64,000 nucleotides of DNA from Mucilaginibacter rivuli (GCF_019391655.1 NZ_JAHXPQ010000003.1:372001-436000), one strand, 5' to 3'. Positions 1-11,909 are shown, counted from the stretch's first letter. Notes: generated by a model not told the origin, from the sequence alone. Numbers and translations are program-made.

Positions 1-1
1 T

Positions 2-193
2 AACCCTATCCGTATTTTTATGCCCGTTGCTTTAGCTTCAATTGTAGCAGGCATATTATGGGAGATACCTATTTTCATGAAAGGAAATGGCGTTTCGGTA
101 GGTGCTATGCTTTTCATTATGCTGGGTGTACTTACATTATTTTTTGCTGCAATTGCCGAGCAGTTGTCTCAAATACGCAAAAGAGATCTTTAG
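2..193 (+). CDS. C-terminus of a membrane-anchored family 2 glycosyltransferase (partial)
   Basis: An open frame enters from the left edge and stops with TAG at 191-193. The 63 residues visible contain two hydrophobic segments (roughly PVALASIVAGILW and VGAMLFIMLGVLTLFFAAIAE) and end in a basic tail (QIRKRDL). The pattern IRIFMP-(TM)-GNGVSVG-(TM)-AEQLSQIRK is typical of the C-terminal membrane anchor of DPM1/GtrB-like glycosyltransferases, which make polyprenyl-phosphate sugars at the inner membrane. The catalytic GT-A domain lies outside the window, so the substrate cannot be inferred. The next gene starts 43 bases downstream and is a GT-C-type membrane glycosyltransferase, the class that uses such lipid-linked sugars. 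Confidence 0.7.
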   Translation, partial: NPIRIFMPVALASIVAGILWEIPIFMKGNGVSVGAMLFIMLGVLTLFFAAIAEQLSQIRKRDL

Positions 194-236
194 TAAAAAA
201 TACACATTTCAATTAAAACAGTTTAAGTTTAATAAC

Positions 237-2282
237 ATGAATAAGTCGGGCCGTATAGTTATCATATCCATAGTTGCAGTTTTTGTTGTGCTATGTATGG
301 CTTACTCAAACCATTTTAACAATGGCTTCCATTTTGATGATTCGCATACCATACAGGATAACGTTTATATCCGCAGCCTAAAAAATATCCCCGCTTTCTT
401 TTCACATCCCGAAATGTTTAGCGCAAACCCGCTACACAGGGGACTAAGGCCTCTGGTTACAACATCATTAGCTATTGATTATTGGCTTGGCAATGGCTTA
501 AATCCCTTTTATTTCCAACTCTCAACATTTATATGGTTCGCGCTATTATGTATGTTTTTGTTCCTTGTTTACAAAAACATACTACAGGCGTCAATAGTCC
601 ATCCCTGGGCTGTATATATAGCTGTAGCCGGTATGGCCTGGTTTGCATTACATCCTGTAAATGCCGAAACCATTAATTACATCATATCACGATCGGATGT
701 ATTATCAACATTCTTTATCATATTGTCATTGTATGTTTATATCACCTTCCCTAATAAGCGTAAACTTTATTTATATGTTATACCGGCATTTATAGGTGTT
801 TTTGCAAAGGAAACAACTGCCGTATTGGTTATTATCCTGTTTTTTTACATCCTGTTGTTTGAAAAGAAGCTATCTATTAAAGATCTTTTTAACACGGCCA
901 ACCTAAAGCTTGTTTTCAAAGCCATTATACAGGTACTTCCATTAGCTATAGTAATAGTTGTAACACAGCTAATACTATCAAGTAAATCGCCGGGGATAGG
1001 CAATGCGTTTTCGGGCTCGCTTTTTTACTATATTTTAACACAAGCCTATGTATGGTTACATTATATGGTTTCGTTTTTCCTGCCGATGAATTTGAGTGCT
1101 GACAGCGATCTGACCATCATTAATAATGCATTTGACGACAGAATAGTTGTGGGCCTTATTTCTATCGTTTGCCTTGTTGTAGCCATATTTAAAACATCGG
1201 TTAAGCAAGAAACAAAGCCTATTACATTTGGGCTGATATGGTTTGCCGCCGCATTATTACCCACATCATTGGTACCGCTGGCCGAAGTTACTAATGATCA
1301 TCGTATGTTTTTCGCCTTTGTTGGCCTTTCACTCAGCGTTGTAACCAGCATTGGGCTTTGGCTGATAAAAAATGAAGATTTTATCAAAACCCATACACTA
1401 TACCGCGGAGCAATTACAGCAGCTATATTTTTGATATTGGCAGGTAATGCCTATGGTGTGCATACACGTAATAAAGTTTGGGAAACCGAAGAATCACTTT
1501 GGTTTGATGTGACTGTTAAAAGCCCGATGAATGGCCGCGGCCTGATGAATTATGGCCTTTCGCAAATGGCTAAAGGTAATTACGCCGGGGCCGAACTTTA
1601 CTTCACCCGCGCCCTGCCATTTTTACCAAACTATAGCACGCTTGCTATTAATCTTGGCGTTTTGTACAGCGCAATGGGTAAACCGGCACAGGCCGAAGAA
1701 CATTTTAAGAGAGCGATCAACCTTAGCCCGGGCACCGATGATTCTTACATGTTTTATGCTCGTTTTTTAAAGGAGAGTAACCGCCTTACCGAAGCGCAAC
1801 AAGTTGCCGAAAAGGCTTACCAAATAAATCCATCGGCGTTAATGACGCTTACCCTTTTAATGGATATTGATAATACCCTGGGCCAATGGGATAAGCTATC
1901 TGAAGCAGCAACGCAAACATTAAACCTGCTGCCCAATGATAAAGGTGCGCAAGCCTACCTCAATGCCGCAAAAACGCACATCCCTGTTGTTTTTGTAAAT
2001 AATCAGCCGGCATCCAAAACATTAACAGCCGAAGATTACCTTAACGTGAGTCTCAATTATTATAATGCTAAAGAATACAATAAATGTATAGAAGCATGCG
2101 AACAAGCGATTAAATTAAAACCGGGCTATGCCGATGCCTACAGCAATATGGGTGCTGCTTATAATATGATGGGCCAATGGCAAAAGGGAGCTGATGCCTG
2201 TACTACAGCTTTGAAGTTTGCCCCTAACCATAAACTGGCAAAAGGCAATTTAAACTGGGCACTTGGTGAGTTGAAAAAATAA
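237..2282 (+). CDS. TMTC-like GT-C membrane glycosyltransferase with C-terminal TPR repeats
   Basis: About 681 residues. I chose the ATG at 237 (MNKSGRIVI...) because a longer frame from 102 would overlap the previous gene. The N-terminal two-thirds is a polytopic membrane domain with many hydrophobic segments. The first loop carries HFDDSHTI, with the paired acidic residues expected of GT-C enzymes. Later come RPLVTTSLAIDYW and LHPVNAETINYIISRSDVL, close in pattern to the HPVHTEAV..GRAD motif of TMTC/PMT-type protein O-mannosyltransferases. The last ~240 residues are tetratricopeptide repeats (NYGLSQMAKGNYAGAELYF; AIKLKPGYADAYSNMGAAY). Inference: it transfers a sugar from a polyprenyl-phosphate donor to exported protein or glycan, with the TPRs binding the acceptor. 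The donor synthase could be the upstream partial gene. Acceptor and sugar are unknown. Confidence 0.75.
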   Translation: MNKSGRIVIISIVAVFVVLCMAYSNHFNNGFHFDDSHTIQDNVYIRSLKNIPAFFSHPEMFSANPLHRGLRPLVTTSLAIDYWLGNGLNPFYFQLSTFIWFALLCMFLFLVYKNILQASIVHPWAVYIAVAGMAWFALHPVNAETINYIISRSDVLSTFFIILSLYVYITFPNKRKLYLYVIPAFIGVFAKETTAVLVIILFFYILLFEKKLSIKDLFNTANLKLVFKAIIQVLPLAIVIVVTQLILSSKSPGIGNAFSGSLFYYILTQAYVWLHYMVSFFLPMNLSADSDLTIINNAFDDRIVVGLISIVCLVVAIFKTSVKQETKPITFGLIWFAAALLPTSLVPLAEVTNDHRMFFAFVGLSLSVVTSIGLWLIKNEDFIKTHTLYRGAITAAIFLILAGNAYGVHTRNKVWETEESLWFDVTVKSPMNGRGLMNYGLSQMAKGNYAGAELYFTRALPFLPNYSTLAINLGVLYSAMGKPAQAEEHFKRAINLSPGTDDSYMFYARFLKESNRLTEAQQVAEKAYQINPSALMTLTLLMDIDNTLGQWDKLSEAATQTLNLLPNDKGAQAYLNAAKTHIPVVFVNNQPASKTLTAEDYLNVSLNYYNAKEYNKCIEACEQAIKLKPGYADAYSNMGAAYNMMGQWQKGADACTTALKFAPNHKLAKGNLNWALGELKK

Positions 2283-2287
2283 GCGGA

Positions 2288-2665
2288 TTATTTAACCATA
2301 ATAGCTAAACCTACTATTACAATAATAGCCCCGGCTGCTTGTTGCAGGTTTAATCGCTCATCCAAAAAGAAATAGTTAGCCAGTAATATAAATATGAGCG
2401 ACACTGATGTAATAAGCGTACATAAAGTTGTAGATATACCTGCAAGGCGTGGTATTTTTAACAACCCGTTGTTTATCATTATGAAACTTAAACGTGAAAA
2501 TATAGCCAATGCCATGGCCAAAATAAACTTCCAGTTTAGCAAAAGCCGGATAATATTTTGAATATTAAGCAAATCGCCCGAAATGAGCGATCTATCGCCA
2601 AGTAAAGCAATCGAAGCCGAACTTGAAATGCAGTAAATTGTTATCCAAAATAAAATACTTATCAT
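2288..2665 (-). CDS. Small EamA/DMT-family membrane transporter
   Basis: 125 residues with about four hydrophobic helices and little else, the size of an EmrE/ArnE-type half transporter. The end ...FFLDERLNLQQAAGAIIVIVGLAIMVK is the typical last-helix pattern of EamA/DMT proteins (FL.E.L...Q..G...I..G). Small members of this superfamily include drug exporters (SMR) and ArnE/ArnF flippases for undecaprenyl-phosphate aminoarabinose. Beside polyprenyl-sugar enzymes, a lipid-linked-sugar flippase is an attractive inference but is not shown. It converges on the TPR glycosyltransferase with five bases between the stops. It probably shares a minus-strand transcript with the glycosyltransferase upstream. 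Confidence 0.7.
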   Translation of the reverse strand: MISILFWITIYCISSSASIALLGDRSLISGDLLNIQNIIRLLLNWKFILAMALAIFSRLSFIMINNGLLKIPRLAGISTTLCTLITSVSLIFILLANYFFLDERLNLQQAAGAIIVIVGLAIMVK

Positions 2666-2710
2666 AAACCAGGTTAATAGGTGAATATATAAATTTTCTC
2701 TGCCTTAGCG

Positions 2711-3508
2711 TTATATCTTATTATCTAAATGCCCCAATTGGTAAACTCTTATCAATAGCTTAGCTATAAGTTTACTTCCCCACATTTCTTCAAAAAATCG
2801 CTGCTCATCATTTTTTGCAGCACCACTGTTTGAAAATGCCGTAGTATGCGAATCTGTATGGATGCGCCGTATAATAAGCTTTTTATTTATAAACAGAAAG
2901 CTACCCTCTTTTTTTGCCAACTCATACCATGCAAACCAATCCAGCACTATAAGGTATTTGGTTGAAAAAGAGAAATCACCTATCGCATTTTTATTGAAGG
3001 TTACCGATGGGCAACAAACAGGGTTGCCAAACATTAATACCAAACGCTTTAAAAACCGGCTCTTAATAACTTTACTAAGCAGAAACGGCATAAGCAACAT
3101 TTGCTTAACTAAAGCACTCGCCGAAACCTTACGCATTTTATCATTTACCATATCTATATAACCTGTAAATGATATCAGTACATTCTCATCCTGGTACTGA
3201 TTGAATTTATTGACTACATTTTCAGCAAAAGAGGGTTGGTACAGATCATCCTGATGGACTACGGTAACCAATTTGGTTTCAGCCTTTTGAATAGCGAAAT
3301 TCCAATTGGTAGCTGCGTTTTTTATATCTGTATCATTTACATGATACGGAATATTGTATTGACCGGCCAGGTCTCGGCTAAACTCAGTTGGGGTTGATGT
3401 TACAATAATAACATTGGTTTTGACTGTTTGGTTAACAATGCTTTGAATACATTGCTCCAAATATGCCGACTCTTTATAAACTGTTATAGCAAACGTATGA
3501 CCTTCCAT
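2711..3508 (-). CDS. Family 2 glycosyltransferase
   Basis: GT-A fold glycosyltransferase of about 265 residues from the ATG at 3508 (MEGHTFAITVY). Another ATG at 3535 would add nine hydrophobic residues, but the family normally starts directly with the first strand, so I prefer the shorter form. The N-terminus HTFAITVYKESAYLEQCIQSI matches the nucleotide-binding start of family 2. VTVVHQDDLYQPSFAE supplies the DxD-like metal site (QDD). Further on, VLDWFAWYELAKKEGSFLFINKKLIIRRIH is the usual distal region with the acceptor-side acidic residue. No membrane anchor is seen. It is 45 bases upstream of the small transporter in the same direction. Its sugar specificity cannot be read from the sequence. 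Confidence 0.85.
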   Translation of the reverse strand: MEGHTFAITVYKESAYLEQCIQSIVNQTVKTNVIIVTSTPTEFSRDLAGQYNIPYHVNDTDIKNAATNWNFAIQKAETKLVTVVHQDDLYQPSFAENVVNKFNQYQDENVLISFTGYIDMVNDKMRKVSASALVKQMLLMPFLLSKVIKSRFLKRLVLMFGNPVCCPSVTFNKNAIGDFSFSTKYLIVLDWFAWYELAKKEGSFLFINKKLIIRRIHTDSHTTAFSNSGAAKNDEQRFFEEMWGSKLIAKLLIRVYQLGHLDNKI

Positions 3509-3535
3509 ATAAAAAAGTAAAAATAACCAATGCAT

Positions 3536-3835
3536 TTACTTTTAATAGTTTTACTATAATTTTTTTTCTAACTGCTATTCATGCATTTATTTTGAGCTTA
3601 GCTTTTAATAAAATATAATAAGAAACATCGCCCGCCGGATAAAAAACATGATTAACTTTTAAAACATTGGGACTGCTTATTTAATTTAAACTAAATAAAT
3701 AATAACAATTATACCTATAATTAATACAATAAATCAAGTGGAAAATAATTAACGCAAAACAACACAAAAAAAGTAATTAATATTATTTAATACATTCTTG
3801 TATTTCATTTTTTTTTTGCAATTTAACCGCTCAAT
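3536..3835. other. AT-rich intergenic region with divergent promoters
   Basis: About 300 bases of very AT-rich DNA between the minus-strand glycosyltransferase and the plus-strand T9SS gene. It contains runs of A and T and no open frame of note. Both flanking genes need promoters here, but I could not find an unambiguous TTTG-N19-TAnnTTTG match and do not place one. Confidence 0.4.
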
Positions 3836-4351
3836 ATGAAGAAATATATACTTCCTATATTACTGCTTTTTGCTACCGTTTTATCGGGTAAAATTGCATG
3901 TGCGCAATCTATCTCACGGGACGTTGTTGCCAATGCTGCCGAAACTTTTGTTCAGCCGGGTTTAACTTTAAGCACAACCCTTGGTGAACCTTATGGCGAA
4001 TTACTTGTTAACGCCGGCGCGAACCTGTTTTTTACTACAGGTTTTGCCCAACCTGATATAGATGTACAAACTATTTTAGGGCTTAGTAACGCTAATTCAC
4101 TGATATTATTCCCTAACCCGGCTACCGGAGGCACAGTAAAATTATCATTTAACCACGTGCCTGATGGTGTCTATACCGTTTCGCTGATAGATGCTTCCGG
4201 AAAAGTTTTGTCATCACAAGAAGTAAATTACTCTTTGGGTGCTTTTGCATATTTACCTATTGATGTATCGCGCCTTTCAGGTGGCGTATATTTCATCAGG
4301 GTATTTAACCGGGTAAACTTTCAGGGACAAGTTAAATTAATTAAAATATAG
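3836..4351 (+). CDS. Secreted protein with T9SS type A C-terminal sorting domain
   Basis: 171 residues. It starts with a Sec signal peptide (MKKYILPILLLFATVLSGKIACAQS). A short mature region (RDVVANAAETFVQPGLTLSTTLGEPYGELL...FTTGFAQPD) leads into a typical type A sorting domain: LILFPNPATGG, VYTVSLIDASGKVL, VSRLSGGVYFIRVF, and a C-terminal KLIKI. In Bacteroidota this domain sends proteins across the outer membrane through the type IX secretion system and is normally removed at the surface. The mature domain is small, so it may act as a surface partner of the next gene, which starts 32 bases downstream. The PorV-like protein encoded at 10.8-11.9 kb is the type of shuttle that handles such cargo. 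Confidence 0.85.
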   Translation: MKKYILPILLLFATVLSGKIACAQSISRDVVANAAETFVQPGLTLSTTLGEPYGELLVNAGANLFFTTGFAQPDIDVQTILGLSNANSLILFPNPATGGTVKLSFNHVPDGVYTVSLIDASGKVLSSQEVNYSLGAFAYLPIDVSRLSGGVYFIRVFNRVNFQGQVKLIKI

Positions 4352-4362
4352 TTCTAATATAG

Positions 4363-7458
<3,096 letters not shown>

Positions 7459-7482
7459 TATTATACAAATTTCCCAATACTC

Positions 7483-7519
7483 AAAAAAAGCCTTTCGTAC
7501 GTTACGAAAGGCTTTTTTA
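7483..7519. terminator. Rho-independent terminator, bidirectional in form
   Basis: An almost perfect hairpin: AAAAAAAGCCTTTCGTA, a short CGT loop, then TACGAAAGGCTTTTTTA. With A-runs before and T-runs after, it can work on either strand. It lies 25 bases after the stop of the collagen-like gene. Confidence 0.9.
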
Positions 7520-7787
7520 TTGCTTAGCTTTTAACACAATTTCGGGATATAAATAAAACCTCCAGGGAATTACCGCTTTATTGGTCTATGGATATTTAGA
7601 GGAGGAGAAACCAGCGTGTATTTTTGATTATAGTATGGCTTACAAGCAGCGCAGATAATCAGCAATCTATTATAAAAACTGTTTCTCCGAATTTATAACA
7701 GTTTAGATAATTACTGTCAAAATTTAACGGGTACGCCCGGTTTAAGCCAAAGCAGCATGTGTAACGATGCTGTTTAATCTATAAGGC

Positions 7788-7815
7788 AAAAAAAAGACCC
7801 CTATTAAGGGGTCCT
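7788..7815 (-). terminator. Terminator of the tail-collar gene
   Basis: Read on the minus strand, GGACCCC-loop-GGGGTC is followed by a long T-run. It lies just beyond the stop codon of the minus-strand tail-collar gene. Confidence 0.8.
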
Positions 7816-7840
7816 TCAACAAAATGAATATCTTATAATG

Positions 7841-8497
7841 TTAATTCCTTGGAGGAAATATTCCTTGTAAAGCTATGCTGTAATTGATGGCTAAATAAGG
7901 AGATAAGTTGTTAATAGGTAAGCCACTGCCTGTAACTGCGTTAGTTACTGAACCACCTGTTATACCCCCACCACCAGACCCGGAAACTGTAAGACCAACT
8001 AAAGGTACGGTTGGAGCTGCATCTGCCACATAGGATTGTACCGGCGTAGCAACGCGGTTTATAGAAACAGTGGGCGCGGCAAGTGTGTTAGCACCCGAAG
8101 TGCCCGGCACGCTTTGAGTGCCCACCATAGTCGACGCATTTAATGTTGCAGTGATGCTGCCACCACCGCCGCCACCGCCACCTGTTGGTGTAAAAGTAGC
8201 CACGTGCGTGTGCGGCGGCATATTACTAACCAATATAGTAGTGTTTTCGCTACCGCCTATCTGGCCAATTGTATAAGGGCTTAAACCCGGGCCTGTACCC
8301 TGGCCAACTGCTACACGGCCGCTTAGGTTGGGTAACTGGAAAGTTTGTTGACCGTTACCGCCATATATAGTGCCCAATAACGAAAACAAAGCGGTGTTTT
8401 GTGCAATGCTCAATAATTGGCCCTGGCACGTTGACCAGCCACGCGGCGCGAAATTAAAGCCAAAGGCCTGAATCTGGCCCATAAAAGGTGAATCCAT
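7841..8497 (-). CDS. Phage tail collar domain protein (microcystin-dependent-protein / MdpB type)
   Basis: 218 residues beginning MDSPFMGQIQAFGFNFAPRG and continuing W(S)TCQGQLLSIAQNTALFSLLGTIYGGNGQQTFQLPNLSGRVAVGQG. This is the canonical tail-collar/MdpB opening. It is followed by a Gly-rich stretch (TPTGGGGGGGGS) and a beta-rich end closing with ...NLSPYLAINYSIALQGIFPPRN, also typical. Proteins of this family occur widely outside phages, and their cellular role is not established. No signal peptide is present, as usual for the family. It is not surrounded by phage structural genes, so it is a chromosomal member rather than part of the prophage at 27-48 kb. The closest partners on the same strand are the formyltransferase and the binding-protein-like gene. 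Confidence 0.9.
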   Translation of the reverse strand: MDSPFMGQIQAFGFNFAPRGWSTCQGQLLSIAQNTALFSLLGTIYGGNGQQTFQLPNLSGRVAVGQGTGPGLSPYTIGQIGGSENTTILVSNMPPHTHVATFTPTGGGGGGGGSITATLNASTMVGTQSVPGTSGANTLAAPTVSINRVATPVQSYVADAAPTVPLVGLTVSGSGGGGITGGSVTNAVTGSGLPINNLSPYLAINYSIALQGIFPPRN

Positions 8498-8689
8498 AAT
8501 AGTTTGTTTTAAAGTTTAAGATTTAAGTTAGTTAACTATATAAACCTAAGTAATATTCCTAGAAATTCAAATATTATTTTAGCTTTTTTTGGGTAGATCC
8601 GGCTAAAAAACAATGTTTACGTATAAATACGCATATATTAACTTTGTGTTACACCCGGTTTAATAATAGTGTGTATTTTATTATGCGTG

Positions 8690-9628
8690 TTAACTAAACA
8701 CCTCGCCAAGCCTGAAGCCCAGGCTAAACAACTTGCCTCCCGAAAAGTATCCCTGTTGCATGCTAACTACATTAATTTTAATAAACTGCTTATTAATACA
8801 TGCAACAATTAACCCGTACAGCAAATCGGCATGCACAATGGTACCTGGCGGAAACTGTTGATCCTCCGGATTGTTTATATCCGCCGGGGCAACCTCGAAC
8901 AGGTATACCCTACCCTGCCTTATGGTGGTTAGGGCTCCTCCATACCGCGGGTTGGCCGCATTAACTAATTGCTCTATTTCGGTGGCGGTTTGCTGCCGCC
9001 AGTTAATGCTGAGGTCGGCTGGTGTTGGCGCGTTGAAAAATACAGGTAAGTCCTCTTCCTCTGCTACAGGTTGCGGCGCATGGGTGTCAAGTTCTGCCAA
9101 AACTTTAATTGCGCTTTCGGCAGCTTGCATACCTAAGCGCTGGGCATATAAGCCATAAGTTTCGCCCGGGTAAATTGGCAGTTCTTCGGTATACAATACC
9201 GGGCCATTATCAAGCTGACCGGTCATTTGATGAATGCTGATACCGCCCATCGCATCACCATTTTTTATCTGCCAAAAAACAGGCTCGGCACCTTTGTATT
9301 TCGGCAGCAGCCCAAAATGGAAATTGATACAGCGCCCCGGCAGCATTGTTAAAATTGCATCGGGTATCATCCACGAAAAGGTAACCGTAAACAGGGCATC
9401 GGGCTGGTACGCTGCAATGAGTTTTTTTAATTCGGCTTCGAGGTTTTTACGCGATAACAAGTTTACATCCGCGGCAGCGATACCTACATCCTGCAGTATG
9501 GGCAAAAACTGCCCGGCTATTTTATCGGGAATTGCTAAAGCCGCCAGCATACCCTGTTGTTTAAGCTTAAGTATAGCCGGGATACCTAATATGTCGGACG
9601 TGCTGAGTACTAATACTTTCTTAGGCAT
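8690..9628 (-). CDS. Formyltransferase-family protein (Fmt / sugar N-formyltransferase fold)
   Basis: 312 residues with the formyltransferase domain. The substrate-site strand is CINFHFGLLPKYKGAEPVFWQI, which contains the Asn-x-His pair. Further on, MTGQLDNGPVLYTEELPI supplies the catalytic Asp, so the Asn-His-Asp triad of the family is kept. The C-terminal ~100 residues resemble the Fmt OB-like domain (NAANPRYGGALTTIRQGRVYLFEVAP). Family members transfer a formyl group from N10-formyltetrahydrofolate to Met-tRNA or to amino sugars. The divergence and context argue against housekeeping Fmt, so a small-molecule, sugar or protein amine is possible. It lies three bases after the binding-protein-like gene and is probably co-translated with it. 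Confidence 0.8.
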   Translation of the reverse strand: MPKKVLVLSTSDILGIPAILKLKQQGMLAALAIPDKIAGQFLPILQDVGIAAADVNLLSRKNLEAELKKLIAAYQPDALFTVTFSWMIPDAILTMLPGRCINFHFGLLPKYKGAEPVFWQIKNGDAMGGISIHQMTGQLDNGPVLYTEELPIYPGETYGLYAQRLGMQAAESAIKVLAELDTHAPQPVAEEEDLPVFFNAPTPADLSINWRQQTATEIEQLVNAANPRYGGALTTIRQGRVYLFEVAPADINNPEDQQFPPGTIVHADLLYGLIVACINKQFIKINVVSMQQGYFSGGKLFSLGFRLGEVFS

Positions 9629-9631
9629 CGC

Positions 9632-10702
9632 TTAAATAGCTAAATAAGGGTTTGTCCACCCCGCCGAAGCTCCTGCGGTTAACGGCGCTATCTTTTCAGG
9701 ATCTAAACCAAAGGTTTCCCATTGTGTAACAGGTATTGTGGTAATCGCGGCTTCGCCGGCTTTAATATCATGTTTAAGTATGGTAAGCTTTTCGTCGCCG
9801 GTAAAATGCCCGGCGATATTGAAGATGGCATTTAGTTTCAGTAACTCCGCTTGCAGGTTCCCGGCTGTAGCTGCTGCCCCGGCTATACTTTGCCCTGTTT
9901 GCAACCCCAAATGATAAAATAGCTTAGCTGGTTCAACAGCCGGTGTAAACAGCTGAGTGGTGTAAACCGTTATATCGTCATTCAATGGAGCAAAAGGTGC
10001 CAATAGGTAAGGCAGGCCCAGTATCTTTGTTTTTTTGTGCCATCCGCGCGCTATCAACTCATTTAAAAACAGCGTGGTTTCGGCACCGCAAAAAGTAGCA
10101 AAAATAAAATCGGGCTGGTATTGTTCCAAAAATGGGAATATCACATCCATATTGCTCAACTCGCCCGGCAAGGGCATTGGCGGCACCGAAAATGACCATT
10201 CGGCACTGGCATCAGCTGTCATCATACCTACATGGAACATCTGCGAAAAGCCATACCCCGCATCGTAAACCGAACTGATGTACATGCCCTTTTTACCAAA
10301 GGTGCTAACGCCCCAATGGCCCAATGTATAAGCATGCTGCCACAGGTGCGGACCATTTAAATATATGTATTCGTTTAAAGCGGGCGCCCCCGGAACATGG
10401 TCGCCCATGTTATTAACCACAAAAGGTTTTTTGTGCGTCTTGATCTTTTCTGCCAGGTCGCGTGCTACGTTGTTTGATACAAAACCCGTAACCAGATCAA
10501 CCTCGTCATAATCATAAAATTTATTGCAGCCTTTTTCTACCAGTTTAAAATCGCCCTGGCCAATAAACTCTTTTATGATATCAACTTCAATGTTATTTGC
10601 AGATAGCGGTTTTAAGCCTTCCTTTAAACCCTTTTCAAATTCTTTAGCTATCGGGAAAATGGTTGATGAGGGTAGTAATAGGCCAATAGTGATCTTGTCC
10701 AT
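9632..10702 (-). CDS. Periplasmic-binding-protein-like (Leu/Ile/Val type I fold) protein without signal peptide
   Basis: 356 residues with the type I periplasmic-binding fold: MDKITIGLLLPSSTIFPIAKEFEKGLKEGL, VDLVTGFVSNNVARDLAEKI, KPFVVNNMGDHVPG, FIFATFCGAETTLFLNELIARGW. It resembles substrate-binding proteins of branched-chain amino-acid ABC transporters. The frame begins directly with the first strand, with no signal peptide or lipobox and no permease or ATPase nearby. It should therefore stay in the cytoplasm and act as a sensor or enzyme partner rather than a transporter component. The three-base gap to the formyltransferase suggests a functional pair, perhaps supplying or sensing its substrate. 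The ligand is unknown. Confidence 0.75.
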   Translation of the reverse strand: MDKITIGLLLPSSTIFPIAKEFEKGLKEGLKPLSANNIEVDIIKEFIGQGDFKLVEKGCNKFYDYDEVDLVTGFVSNNVARDLAEKIKTHKKPFVVNNMGDHVPGAPALNEYIYLNGPHLWQHAYTLGHWGVSTFGKKGMYISSVYDAGYGFSQMFHVGMMTADASAEWSFSVPPMPLPGELSNMDVIFPFLEQYQPDFIFATFCGAETTLFLNELIARGWHKKTKILGLPYLLAPFAPLNDDITVYTTQLFTPAVEPAKLFYHLGLQTGQSIAGAAATAGNLQAELLKLNAIFNIAGHFTGDEKLTILKHDIKAGEAAITTIPVTQWETFGLDPEKIAPLTAGASAGWTNPYLAI

Positions 10703-10769
10703 CGGGCAGCTTGGTTGTATAGGATAGTTGTTCCTTTTATAAAGGATGCTTAATAAATGGTCTTTTCTG

Positions 10770-11909
10770 TTATCTTTTTACCGAGCCAAAGTTATAGCCC
10801 AACGATAAACGCACAACGCTTGAAAGCGGGCTTACGTTTTGACTGGCCACCAGGTAAGAAAAATCAAAGTTGATGCTTTGATACTTTACTCCTGCCCCCA
10901 ATGTGGTGTATTGCCTGCTCCCTTTATTAGGGTTTTCATAAAAATATCCGGCTCTTATAGCAAATGTTTTTTTATACCAATACTCAAATGCTGGCGAAAA
11001 ACTAATTTCCTGGAACTCTTCAGTAAAGCCACCTGGCGCATCACTGAAAGATCCAAAAATACCCGACACTACCGATCTGTTATCATCACGGCCTGATGTG
11101 ATATTCCCGCTGTTATCCCGCAACGGAGGTGTTGGAACTAACAGTTTATTGGCATCAAGCATAAAGGTAATCTGGTCGGCTTCGTCTATATCATAGGTGC
11201 GCGCAATACCTATCTTTAAATTTGTAGGTAAAAAGTATTGAGGGCCATCTGTGTAATAACTCATTTTTGAACCAATGTTGGATATGTTAGCACCAAAAGC
11301 AATTGAACCGTTGTTTTTGGGTTTCGAATAATACAATGATACATCGGCAGCTACTGCACTTGCCGATTGACTTTGTTGCCCGTTCACAACAGCGCCCTGA
11401 GTTAAATTAGAGTGTATGAAGCGGGCGGTTAAACCGAGCGAAAAGTTATCGGTGAATTTGCGGGCCAGCGAAACATCAAACGAAAACTCGTTAGGTTTTA
11501 ATACACCCAATGATGTTGCATTATCATCGTAACTATTAACAGAACCAAGGTTAAAGTACCTCAGCGAGGCTCCAATTGTATTACGATCATCAATTTTATT
11601 TAAAAAACTAAGGTAAGCCAGGTTAACATCCGGAAAAACACGACGCATCCAGGGGCTGTATGATAGTGATATTTTAGTAGGCTCATCAACAAATGCCAAT
11701 TTGGATGGATTCCAAAAAGCCGAATTACCATCGGGTGATAATGCAACACCAGCTTCGCCAAGTCCTCCCGAACGCGCATCGGGACCAATGTTTAAAAAAG
11801 GCACCGCTGTGGTTATTGCTTTTTGACTGCTACCATTTATGTTTATGCCTTGTGCAAAACTTATAGCTGATACACTTAAAAAAATAAAAGAAAGTAAAAT
11901 TTGCTTCAT
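10770..11909 (-). CDS. porV: Type IX secretion outer-membrane channel protein PorV
   Basis: 379 residues with a signal peptide (MKQILLSFIFLSVSAISFAQG). The mature start VPFLNIGPDARSGGLGEAGVALSPDGNSAFWNPSKLAF is the characteristic PorV/PorQ (FadL-like barrel) signature. The rest is a series of amphipathic strands ending in ...SSVVRLSLGYNFGSVKR. PorV (LptO) is the outer-membrane shuttle that binds T9SS cargo after translocation and passes it to the attachment complex. It is upstream of, and may be transcribed with, the binding-protein/formyltransferase/tail-collar genes (67-base gap to the next). I prefer PorV over PorQ from the N-terminal motif and length. Confidence 0.85.
   Translation of the reverse strand: MKQILLSFIFLSVSAISFAQGININGSSQKAITTAVPFLNIGPDARSGGLGEAGVALSPDGNSAFWNPSKLAFVDEPTKISLSYSPWMRRVFPDVNLAYLSFLNKIDDRNTIGASLRYFNLGSVNSYDDNATSLGVLKPNEFSFDVSLARKFTDNFSLGLTARFIHSNLTQGAVVNGQQSQSASAVAADVSLYYSKPKNNGSIAFGANISNIGSKMSYYTDGPQYFLPTNLKIGIARTYDIDEADQITFMLDANKLLVPTPPLRDNSGNITSGRDDNRSVVSGIFGSFSDAPGGFTEEFQEISFSPAFEYWYKKTFAIRAGYFYENPNKGSRQYTTLGAGVKYQSINFDFSYLVASQNVSPLSSVVRLSLGYNFGSVKR

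Larger units (their letters stand above)
7459..7840. other. Intergenic region between convergent genes
   Basis: About 380 bases without a convincing gene. It holds two hairpin terminators, one for each flanking gene. Between them are weak inverted repeats (AAACTGTT...AACAGTTT near 7677-7710 and an imperfect AGCAGCAT...ATGCTGTT near 7751-7772) to which I assign no function. Confidence 0.5.

Noticed and set aside
7841-8497. Tail-collar protein considered as evidence of a second prophage
   Set aside because: MdpB-type tail-collar proteins are common as single chromosomal genes, and no other phage genes surround it.
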